Source of the DNA: Aquabacter sp040049275
GTDB taxonomy: Bacteria > Pseudomonadota > Alphaproteobacteria > Rhizobiales > Xanthobacteraceae
DNA: 64,000 nucleotides
Reading direction: 5' to 3'
Assembly: GCF_040049275.1 (NCBI RefSeq)
Contig: NZ_JBDZDT010000005.1
Coordinates: forward strand, 1 to 64,000
The position numbers and the translations under genes are program-made. Of the stretch, positions 9,109 through 16,156 are shown in pieces. Under the pieces are notes generated by a model that worked only from the letters and a program-made list of their open reading frames with translations, did not search any database and was not told the DNA's origin. Position 1 is the first letter of the stretch, and each line of letters begins with the position of its first letter.

Positions 9109-9684
9109 CTAATCTGCCTGTGTGGCTTCGGAAAACATGAAATAGGTGCGGTTGCGCTGGTAGCGGCGCAACCGCAGGATCCAAGGCGTTTCGTTGGCGG
9201 CCATCCAGTCGGGGCGGCGATACACGTCGAGGCTTTCCACGTGGTAGAGCGCCACGTAGCGCGGTGCGCCCCTCAGTGCGCGAAATCGCCGGGCCTGGAT
9301 CACGCCGGGCACGCGTCGGAAGATCGGGAAGTGCTCGGTATTGTACCACTCGTTGAATTCGTCCTCCTGGGCTGGATCGACGTCCATGGACACCAGGATC
9401 ACACCACCTGCCGCGTTCGTTGCTTGTTCGCCGCTCGGCTCGATCTGCTCCAGAAGCCAATCATGAAGCGGTGGGGAATGGGTCTGCGCGCCCGCCTCCA
9501 GGGCCCCACAGGACAGATCGGCGAGGAAGAGGTAGCGCGGCGGCGTGGATTCCACCCTACGTGTTTCGCGGTTCGTGACGCCGCCTTTCCAGACCTGCCG
9601 CTGGAGCACCCCCGCCGGCGCCGGTCGCTGAAGGGATGGCGGCTCTGCGAGGATTTGGAGGGCACACTTCAAGGGGGTGGTCAT
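9109..9684 (-). CDS. EthD/DUF4286-like dimeric alpha/beta-barrel protein
   Basis: 191 residues. The C-terminal half (about 90-185) carries MDVDPAQEDEFNEWYNTEHFP followed by VPGVIQARRF and PRYVALYHVES, the pattern of small dimeric alpha/beta-barrel proteins related to EthD. The N-terminal half is less conserved and of unknown role. ATG 9684 follows GAGAGG, and the gene starts 12 bp after the Bug/TctC binding-protein stop, so the two are very likely one operon. In such settings these proteins are often catabolic helpers, but no activity can be claimed here. Confidence 0.72.
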   Translation of the reverse strand: MTTPLKCALQILAEPPSLQRPAPAGVLQRQVWKGGVTNRETRRVESTPPRYLFLADLSCGALEAGAQTHSPPLHDWLLEQIEPSGEQATNAAGGVILVSMDVDPAQEDEFNEWYNTEHFPIFRRVPGVIQARRFRALRGAPRYVALYHVESLDVYRRPDWMAANETPWILRLRRYQRNRTYFMFSEATQAD

Positions 9685-9696
9685 GCCTTGGCCTCT

Positions 9697-10689
9697 CTAC
9701 TTGGCCCAGAGCGCGGCGACGGACTTGGTCTCGTCCGAGACGAAGTCGCGCATGCCTGACGCGTTCATGAAAAAGGGCACCAGCGCCACCCGTGCAAGCT
9801 GCTGGATGAAAGCGGGGTCCCCGGTCAGCTCCTTCAGCGCCGCATCCCAACGTTGCGCCACCTCCGGCGGCAGTCCGGGCGGACCGGAGACGCCGGTCCA
9901 ATAGAGCACGTTCATGTGGGGAAAGCCGGCCTCCACCGTGGTCGGCACATCGGGGATTTCAGGATAGCGCTCGGACGCCGCCACGGCCAGCACCTGCAGA
10001 TGCTTGGCGGAAAGCGGCGCGGCGATGGAGGACCAGGTGGCGACACCCACGGAGACATGACCACCAGCGGTCAGCGTCACCGCTTCCGAGCCGCCCTTGA
10101 GCTGCACTGGCCTGGTCTTTGTGACGTCGATCGCCAATGCCTTGAAGAACTGGCGGAACGTGAGGTCCTGCGCGCCGGCGCCGCCGAGCGAGGTCCAGCT
10201 CGGTTTGGTGGGGTCCGCCTTGAAGGCCGCGGCTGCGTCGGCCAGCGTCTTGAAGGGAGAGTCGTAGGGCACGATGATCATCATCGGCGTCTGGGCAAAC
10301 ATGCCGATGAAGCTGCGATCCATGACCTTGAAGGGGAGCTGCTTCACGACGATTTCAAGCATCGAGCTTTGGGGCGGGTTGTCCATGAGCAGGGTGTGGC
10401 CGTCCGGCTGTGCGGTCATCACCTCGTTGACGGCGGGCACCGTATTGCCGCCCGGCCGGTTGATAACGCGCACGGGCACTTTCCACCGCGCCTCCAGAGC
10501 GGGAGCCAGGATGCGGGCTGCGACGTCCGTCGTGCCGCCGGCTGCGAACGGCACGATCAGCTCAATGGCCTTGGACGGGTATGTGGCGCTCTGCGCCTGC
10601 ACGAGGGATGGCACAAGCAGGGTAGCGGCCAGAACGAGGCTGCCGAGGGCAGTCCTGCGATTCAAGTGCGAAGAGGGGATGTGTGGCAC
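9697..10689 (-). CDS. Bug/TctC-family periplasmic substrate-binding protein (orphan)
   Basis: 331 residues from GTG 10689, preceded by TGAGGAG at ideal spacing; the ATG at 10842 would add a tail without signal-peptide character. After a signal peptide (NRRTALGSLVLAATLLVPSLVQA) comes the family hallmark YPSKAIELIVPFAAGGTTD and later INRPGG. Members bind carboxylates for tripartite tricarboxylate transporters. No TctA or TctB membrane genes are in the window, so it is an orphan receptor, which is frequent in bacteria with many Bug proteins. It leads an operon with the downstream alpha/beta-barrel gene and diverges from the VOC gene. Confidence 0.85.
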   Translation of the reverse strand: MPHIPSSHLNRRTALGSLVLAATLLVPSLVQAQSATYPSKAIELIVPFAAGGTTDVAARILAPALEARWKVPVRVINRPGGNTVPAVNEVMTAQPDGHTLLMDNPPQSSMLEIVVKQLPFKVMDRSFIGMFAQTPMMIIVPYDSPFKTLADAAAAFKADPTKPSWTSLGGAGAQDLTFRQFFKALAIDVTKTRPVQLKGGSEAVTLTAGGHVSVGVATWSSIAAPLSAKHLQVLAVAASERYPEIPDVPTTVEAGFPHMNVLYWTGVSGPPGLPPEVAQRWDAALKELTGDPAFIQQLARVALVPFFMNASGMRDFVSDETKSVAALWAK

Positions 10690-10944
10690 GGGCGTCTCCT
10701 CAGGAGTCCGCCATGCGTTCAGGGTGCTGGCGGTTGTGGAGAAAACCGCAAGAACTATGCCGATGCGATCATGCGGGGCGATTTGCTTCCGTAAGACAGT
10801 CATGCTGTCGGCGAGGCACACATTTGTCTCACGCACGGACATGTATTCCGCGACGTAATATCTGAAAATCGGAAAAGGCGAGGGGAGACCTGTCGGTATC
10901 GCGCCGCTTCATCCGTCCTCTGGAAGCACGCACAGGAGGACCTC

Positions 10945-11424
10945 ATGAACATCAAGCAGAAGATCACCCCTTTCCTCTGTTTCGACAGCACTGCCGAGGA
11001 GGCGGTGAATTTCTATGTCTCCGTGTTCCCGAACTCGCGCATCCTCGATGTCGCCCGCTACGGCAAGGCGGGACCGGGACCTGAGGGCTCGGTCATGTGC
11101 ATCGCCTTCGAGCTGGCAGGGCAGGCGTTTGCGGCCATCAATGCCGGCCCGCTCTTCAAGTTCACCGGCGCCATCTCCCTGTATGTGGACTGCGAGAACC
11201 AGCAGGAGATCGACCGTCTCTGGGAGACGCTGGGCCATGGCGGCGAGGGGCATGATTGCGGCTGGCTGACGGACCGCTACGGCGTCACCTGGCAGATCAA
11301 TTCCTGGGAACTGCCCGAGATGATGCTCGATGCCGATCCCGCCCGCGTGGAGCGGGCCATGCGGGCCATGATGCAGATGAAGAAGATCAATCTCGCGAAA
11401 ATGCGGAAGGCGTATGCGGGATAA
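10945..11424 (+). CDS. VOC-family (PhnB/glyoxalase-like) protein
   Basis: 159 residues with the opening KITPFLCFDSTAEEAVNFYV and the segment SISLYVDC-like ISLYVDCENQQEIDRLW, then GWLTDRYGVTWQI. This is the PhnB-like branch of the vicinal oxygen chelate fold (often annotated 3-demethylubiquinone methyltransferase-like), mostly of unknown function. The start is secure: CAGGAGG lies 6-7 bases upstream. The C-terminal MMQMKKINLAKMRKAY helix is typical of the family. It is followed 89 bp later by the flavin reductase gene on the same strand. Confidence 0.85.
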   Translation: MNIKQKITPFLCFDSTAEEAVNFYVSVFPNSRILDVARYGKAGPGPEGSVMCIAFELAGQAFAAINAGPLFKFTGAISLYVDCENQQEIDRLWETLGHGGEGHDCGWLTDRYGVTWQINSWELPEMMLDADPARVERAMRAMMQMKKINLAKMRKAYAG

Positions 11425-11513
11425 GGGCATACGTTACGGTTGGGCTTGACCCGGCCGGAAACCCGGGTGTCGCCTGGGGCATTGTCCACCGGAGCGCTGC
11501 CTGGGAGACCGCC

Positions 11514-12071
11514 ATGGAAAAGATCGAACCGTCCAAGGCCTACCGGCTGCTGGAGCCCGGCCCCATCCTTCTGGTGACGACCGCTTTGAAGGGGAAGGCC
11601 AACGTCATGACCATGGGCTTCCACATGATGATCCAGCACGATCCGCCGCTGATCGGCTGTGTCATCGGCCCATGGGACCACAGCTACACGGCGCTGCGGG
11701 AGACCGGGGAATGTGTGCTCGCCATCCCCACTGTAGACCTTGCCAAGACCGTGGTGGACATCGGCAATTGCTCGGGGGCGGACACGGACAAGTTCGCGGC
11801 GTTCAAGCTGGAGACCAAGAAGGCTGCGAAGGTGTCGGCGCCGCTGCTTCCGGCGTGCCTCGCCAATATCGAGTGCCGGGTGGCCGACGACACTTTGGTC
11901 AAGAAATACAATCTGTTCGTGCTGGAGGCGGTCGCGATCTGGATGGACCGCGACCGCAAGGAGCGGCGCATGCTGCACCACCAGGGCGACGGCACCTTCA
12001 CCACCGATGGGCGGACCATCGACCTGAAGGCGCGCATGGTGCGCTGGCGGGAATTCCAGGTGGCGCTCTAG
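11514..12071 (+). CDS. Flavin reductase-like (FMN-binding split barrel) protein
   Basis: 185 residues from ATG 11514, after a GGGAGA site; the longer frame from 11256 overlaps the VOC gene and is rejected. Sequence features include GPILLVTTALKGKANVMTMGFH (strand and flavin-contact loop), DPPLIGCVIGPWDHSY and ETGECVLAIPTVDLAKTVVDIG, which fit the flavin reductase/FMN-binding domain used by two-component monooxygenases or as a stand-alone NAD(P)H:flavin oxidoreductase. No partner monooxygenase is nearby. It converges with the MFS transporter gene. Confidence 0.8.
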   Translation: MEKIEPSKAYRLLEPGPILLVTTALKGKANVMTMGFHMMIQHDPPLIGCVIGPWDHSYTALRETGECVLAIPTVDLAKTVVDIGNCSGADTDKFAAFKLETKKAAKVSAPLLPACLANIECRVADDTLVKKYNLFVLEAVAIWMDRDRKERRMLHHQGDGTFTTDGRTIDLKARMVRWREFQVAL

Positions 12072-12080
12072 CCACGCGCC

Positions 12081-13286
12081 TCAGGCGGTGCGGGACAGCC
12101 GGGTGGCGACGAATGAGATCAGCGACAGCAGGATCACCACGCTGCCATAGATGTGGGCGGTGTGCGCCAATCCGAACGTGGGCGCGAGGATGCCGGCCGC
12201 CACCGCCGGCAGGCTGAAGGAGAGGAAGCTCACCACATAATAGGTGGCGAGGAGCCCGGCGCGCTCATCCGGCCCCGCGAGCGGCAGGAGCGCGCGCAGG
12301 ATGCCGGAGAAGGACGAGCCGAAGCCGATGCCGGCCACCACCGTGCCGCCCAGCATCAGCTCCACCCGCTGAAGCTCCACGCCCGCAAGGGTGATCATGA
12401 CCCCGAGCGCAAGGCCCCACACGCCGAGGGACAGGAGCCGGGCAGGGGGCTGATTGCGCAGGGAGATCACCGTGCTCACGGCCGTGATCATCAGCGCCGC
12501 CACCACCGCCGCGCCTACCAGGGGAGACGTGAAGCCAGTGGCGACGCGCACCACCGAGGGCATGAGGGACAGGTAGAAGCCGCCGAGCGCCCAACCCGCC
12601 ACATTGAGCGGCAGGATGCGCAGGAAGGTCGCCCGGGCCTGCTGGGGTACGCGCACATCGGGCTTCAGGGAGGCGAGCGCGCCGGGCCGGTTCATGCCGG
12701 TCTCCGGCATGGCCGCGAGAACCACGATCCCGATCACGCAGACCGCCATCAGCAGGCCGTAGACGAGCTGGGTCGGCGCCGGGGCGAAGGTGATGAGCAC
12801 GCCCGCGCCGAGCGAGCCGACGGTGTGGCCCATGAAGGCCGTGATGCTGTTGAGAAGGGGCCCGCGGGTCCGGTTCGTGTCGAGAATGGCGGCGCCGAGG
12901 GTCGTGGTCGCGATGCCGGTGGCAAAGCCCTGCACCGCGCGCGCCGCAATCAGCATGGTGGCCGAGCCGGCGATGATGAAGAGCACCATCGCCCCCACAT
13001 TGAGGATGAGCGCGGCGAGGATCACCGGCCGGCGGCCGATATAGTCGGATAGCGAGCCGACGGTAAGAAGCGCCACCAGGAGGCTCATAGAATAGGTGGC
13101 GAAGACGATGGTGATGAGGAGCGGCGAGAGGCCGATCTGCTCCTGATACAGATGATAGAGCGGCGTCGGCGCGCTGCTGCTGGCTGAGATGGTCACGGCC
13201 GCGAGAACGGCGAACACCGTCATGGCGCCGGGACTGAATGTTGCGCGTTGGCGGACGGTCATGGTGGGAGCGCTGCTGCTCTGCAT
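12081..13286 (-). CDS. MFS transporter
   Basis: 401 residues with about 12 hydrophobic helices. The loop between TM2 and TM3 reads GSLSDYIGRRPVILAAL, the classic major-facilitator G-x-x-x-D-x-x-G-R-R motif A. A drug-exporter or metabolite-exporter role is likely because a TetR-type regulator is transcribed divergently from the same intergenic region, where a perfect palindrome lies just upstream of this ATG. The ATG at 13286 follows GAAGGG. No substrate can be assigned. Confidence 0.88.
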   Translation of the reverse strand: MQSSSAPTMTVRQRATFSPGAMTVFAVLAAVTISASSSAPTPLYHLYQEQIGLSPLLITIVFATYSMSLLVALLTVGSLSDYIGRRPVILAALILNVGAMVLFIIAGSATMLIAARAVQGFATGIATTTLGAAILDTNRTRGPLLNSITAFMGHTVGSLGAGVLITFAPAPTQLVYGLLMAVCVIGIVVLAAMPETGMNRPGALASLKPDVRVPQQARATFLRILPLNVAGWALGGFYLSLMPSVVRVATGFTSPLVGAAVVAALMITAVSTVISLRNQPPARLLSLGVWGLALGVMITLAGVELQRVELMLGGTVVAGIGFGSSFSGILRALLPLAGPDERAGLLATYYVVSFLSFSLPAVAAGILAPTFGLAHTAHIYGSVVILLSLISFVATRLSRTA

Positions 13287-13301
13287 GGGACTAGCCCTTC
13301 T

Positions 13302-13326
13302 CTTAAAGCTAATTTATAGCTTTAAG
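13302..13326. promoter_or_regulatory. Candidate TetR operator (perfect 10+5+10 palindrome)
   Basis: CTTAAAGCTA at 13302-13311 is repeated as its exact reverse complement TAGCTTTAAG at 13317-13326 around a 5-bp centre (ATTTA). It lies 16 bp upstream of the MFS ATG and about 108 bp upstream of the TetR-type gene, in the only shared promoter region. Size, symmetry and position are those of a TetR dimer operator; the pairing with this regulator is inference. Confidence 0.7.
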
Positions 13327-13433
13327 CCTGTGTAAGGCTGTGCCATTCTTAATGCAACTTTTTTGCGTTAAGGGGTATATGCCGCCGTGGAATGGCCGCT
13401 ATGCGCCATGCGCGGGGGCCGGGAGTAAGTTCG

Positions 13434-13991
13434 ATGAGTACCAAGGAAAGGATGCGGTTCGGCGGGCGCAGTGCCCGCATCCAGGCCGCCGTCCACCAGG
13501 CGGTGAACGACCTGTCCACGGAGATGGACCGGGCGGAGATCACGGTGCCAATGATCGCGGCGCGCGCGGGCGTGACGCCTTCGACCGTCTATCGGCGCTG
13601 GGGCGACCTGTCCGAGCTGATGGCGGACGTCGCCGTGCAGCGACTGCGCCCCATCGCGGATCCCGCGGACACCGGCGGCATGTGGTCGGACCTGGAAGCC
13701 TGGGCCGAGCAATATATGGAAGAAATGTCCTCGCCGGTGGGGCAGGCCTTGCTACGGGATGTCCTCGGCACACTTGGGGAATCAGATCGTCCCGAACAGT
13801 GCTGCCAGTTCACCAATGAGCAGCTGGGGACCATCGCCGCCCGTGCCGCGGCGCGGGGCGAGACGCCGTTCCGGGTGGACGAGGTGGTTGACCATCTGGT
13901 GGCCCCCCTCGTCTTCCATATCATCTTCAATGACCGGGAGGTCGGCCCCGATTATTGCCGCGCTTTGATCGCACGGCTGAAGGCGCGGTAG
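13434..13991 (+). CDS. TetR/AcrR-family transcriptional regulator
   Basis: 185 residues from ATG 13434, preceded by GGGAG; the frame can be extended to 13392 but without a ribosome site. The N-terminal DNA-binding domain (about 15-65) has the helix-turn-helix ITVPMIAARAGVTPSTVYRRW, standard for TetR regulators, and a C-terminal ligand domain follows. It is divergent from the MFS gene, with a perfect palindrome between them, so it most likely represses that transporter and perhaps itself. The C-terminal VVDHLVAPLVFHIIF segment matches the TetR_C dimerisation region often seen in this class. Confidence 0.87.
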   Translation: MSTKERMRFGGRSARIQAAVHQAVNDLSTEMDRAEITVPMIAARAGVTPSTVYRRWGDLSELMADVAVQRLRPIADPADTGGMWSDLEAWAEQYMEEMSSPVGQALLRDVLGTLGESDRPEQCCQFTNEQLGTIAARAAARGETPFRVDEVVDHLVAPLVFHIIFNDREVGPDYCRALIARLKAR

Positions 13992-14049
13992 GTCCCACAC
14001 GGCCGTCACGCCCGGGACAAGCCCTGGCCTGATGAATGGGAGAGCCTCT

Positions 14050-14841
14050 TCAGCTGCCGGTGAACACGGCTTTGCGCTTTTCCAGGAAGGCGTTGATGCC
14101 CTCCTGGAAATCGGCGCTGTCATAGACCTTCCGCCGCATATCCTGGATACGCTCGAACACCTGGGCGGCGATGGGCTGGTAGTCGGTGAGCACCCGCAGC
14201 TGCTCCTTGATCACCGCCACCGCCAAAGGCGCCTTTGCGGCCATTCCCTCTGCCAGAGAAAGGGTGAAGCCTTCGAGCTCGGCCGAGGGCACGAGGTGGT
14301 TGACGATATGCCAGCGCGCCGCGTCCTCGGCCTTCAGCGGGGTCGCGGTGAAGAACATTTCCTTGATGAGGTTCATGGGCAGCCGGCCGATGAAGTGCAG
14401 CAGTCCCGTGGTGTTGTAGGGCAAGCCGAGATTGACCGGCGTGATGGCGAAGCTCGCCGTCTCGTCCGCCACGATCATGTCGCAGGACAGGACCAGGTCG
14501 AACGCGCCGCCCCACACCGTGCCGTGCACCATGGCGATGACCGGCGTCGGGAATTCGCGGATCGCCCGCAAGGCCCGTTCGAGGGGATCGGCATAGCCGA
14601 GTGGATCCTCATGGCCGTGGGGCAGTTCCTTGATGTCGTGGCCCGCCGACCAGACTGTGGCATCCGCCGGGGCGCGCAGGATCACCACGCGCACGTCCTG
14701 CGCCTTCAGGCTCTTCAGGGCGGCGATGAGCGCGTCCAGCAGCGCCCGGGTCAGCGCGTTGCGCTTGGCGGCATTGTTCAGGGTGAGGGTGGCGATGCGG
14801 TCCTTGACCTCAACCGACACCATTTGGGCCGCGTCGCTCAC
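14050..14841 (-). CDS. scpB: Methylmalonyl-CoA decarboxylase-like enoyl-CoA hydratase/isomerase
   Basis: 263 residues from GTG 14841; the GTG overlaps the upstream TGA (GTGA), with GGGAAG upstream. It is a crotonase-fold protein. It resembles E. coli ScpB (YgfG) more than ordinary enoyl-CoA hydratases: FSAGHDI-like WSAGHDIKELPHG, then VHGTVWGGAFDLVLSCD, the TPVNLGLPYNTTG loop, AVIKEQLRVL, and the terminal EGINAFLEKRKAVFTG. ScpB decarboxylates methylmalonyl-CoA to propionyl-CoA. It is translationally coupled to a family III CoA transferase, and in E. coli scpB also neighbours a CoA transferase (ScpC), though of another family. The specific substrate remains inferred from motif similarity. Confidence 0.8.
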   Translation of the reverse strand: MSDAAQMVSVEVKDRIATLTLNNAAKRNALTRALLDALIAALKSLKAQDVRVVILRAPADATVWSAGHDIKELPHGHEDPLGYADPLERALRAIREFPTPVIAMVHGTVWGGAFDLVLSCDMIVADETASFAITPVNLGLPYNTTGLLHFIGRLPMNLIKEMFFTATPLKAEDAARWHIVNHLVPSAELEGFTLSLAEGMAAKAPLAVAVIKEQLRVLTDYQPIAAQVFERIQDMRRKVYDSADFQEGINAFLEKRKAVFTGS

Positions 14842-16013
14842 GATGCGCTTCCCACGAACTCGGCGAGGATCGCGGCGCGGTTGGCGTCGAGCTCGGGTGG
14901 CGGGGAGTAGGTCTTCGGCTCCGGCGCGCCGACCACCTTGATGGGGTTGCCCGCCACCTTGATCTCGCCCGCGACGGGATCGTCCACGGTGACGATCATG
15001 TTGCGGGCCGCCACCTGGGGCTCGGCCATCATGTGGGGAATGTCGTTGATGGGCGCGCAGGGCACGCCCTTTGCGTTCAGTGCCTCCAGCCAAGCGGCAA
15101 CGGGCTTGGTGCCGAGGGTCTTCTCCATCTCGGCCTGAAGCGCGTCTCCATTGCCGTGGCGCAAGTCGTTGGACTTGAAGCGTTCGTCGGTGAGCAGATC
15201 GGGCCGCTCCAGCGCCTGCGCCATCAGGCTGAAGAGGTGATCATTGCCGGCTGCGATGATGACGTTGCCGTCCTGCGCGGCATAGGCCTGGAAGGGGCAG
15301 ATGGAGGGGTGGCGGGTGCCCTTGGGGCCGGGCACCTCGCCGGTCTTGGCATAGGCCGTGACCGCGTCCTCCATGATCGCCACCTGGCAGTCCAGCATGG
15401 CGATGTCGATCTTGCAGGCGATGCCGGATACAGCCCGCTTGTAGAGGGCGGCAGAGAGGCCGTTGGACAGATAAATGCCGGCGGTGATGTCGCCGATGGA
15501 GATGCCGACGCGCGCCGGCGGCTGGCCGGGATAGCCGGTGAGGCTCATCACACCGCCCATGCCCTGCACCACCATGTCATAGGCCGCGCGCCGGGAGATT
15601 GGGCCGCTGTCGCCGAAGCCGGAGGCGGCGCCGTAGATGAGGCGGGGGAATTTCTCGTGCAGGGTGTCCCAGCCGTAGCCGAGCTTCTCCATGGTGCCCG
15701 GCCGGTAGTTCTCCACGAGGACGTCCGCCTTCTCGAGCAGCTTCTCGAAGATCACCCGGTCGTCCGGATTCTTCAGGTTGAGCGCGATGCTCTCCTTGTT
15801 GCAATTGATGGCGGAGAAATAGAGCGACTTCCCATTGTAAAAGGGGCCGAAGGCGCGGGAATCATCGCCTGTTTCGGGAATTTCCACCTTGATGACGCGC
15901 GCGCCCATATTGGCCAGCGTCATGGTGCAAAACGGCCCCGCGAGCACGCGGGAGAGATCGATAATCGTCACGCCCGCCAGCAGTCCGCCGGCAGCTCCAG
16001 CCTCAACGCTCAT
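14838..16013 (-). CDS. Family III (CaiB/BaiF) CoA transferase
   Basis: 391 residues from ATG 16013, with AGGGG 7 bases upstream; a TTG at 16019 would be too close to it. Hallmarks: VTIIDLSRVLAGPFCTMTLANMGA near the N-terminus, KVEIPETGDDSR with the conserved acidic region, the catalytic-Asp region (KADVLVENYRPGTMEKLG and AAYDMVVQGMGG), and the C-terminal GNPIKVVGAPEPK. These enzymes move CoA between an acyl-CoA donor and a carboxylate acceptor. It is the first gene of an operon with the ScpB-like enzyme, which suggests activation of a dicarboxylic or branched acid and its decarboxylation; no regulator is adjacent. Confidence 0.88.
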   Translation of the reverse strand: MSVEAGAAGGLLAGVTIIDLSRVLAGPFCTMTLANMGARVIKVEIPETGDDSRAFGPFYNGKSLYFSAINCNKESIALNLKNPDDRVIFEKLLEKADVLVENYRPGTMEKLGYGWDTLHEKFPRLIYGAASGFGDSGPISRRAAYDMVVQGMGGVMSLTGYPGQPPARVGISIGDITAGIYLSNGLSAALYKRAVSGIACKIDIAMLDCQVAIMEDAVTAYAKTGEVPGPKGTRHPSICPFQAYAAQDGNVIIAAGNDHLFSLMAQALERPDLLTDERFKSNDLRHGNGDALQAEMEKTLGTKPVAAWLEALNAKGVPCAPINDIPHMMAEPQVAARNMIVTVDDPVAGEIKVAGNPIKVVGAPEPKTYSPPPELDANRAAILAEFVGSAS

Positions 16014-16056
16014 ATCCAAGCCCCTACGACCCCAGCGGTCGCGGGATTAGCGGCTT

Positions 16057-16081
16057 AAATATACAGCGCTGTCAATATATT
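16057..16081. promoter_or_regulatory. AT-flanked palindrome upstream of CoA transferase operon
   Basis: ACAGCGCTGT at 16063-16072 is a perfect 10-bp palindrome, flanked by AT-rich arms (AATATA on the left, CAATATATT on the right) that pair again with a 2-base shift. It lies about 50 bp upstream of the CoA transferase ATG in an otherwise GC-rich genome. It could be an operator; which protein binds is unknown. Confidence 0.4.
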
Positions 16082-16156
16082 GCACCGGCTGTGGCGTAGA
16101 TCTTTCTGCCACTGAAAGTGAAATCATGTGCTGGTCGTGACGCCTTATTGTAAAGC

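Noticed and set aside
16061..16084. Sigma-70 promoter reading TTGACA...TATATT on minus
   Set aside because: The two hexamers are only 6 bp apart, so they cannot be -35/-10; treated as a palindrome instead.
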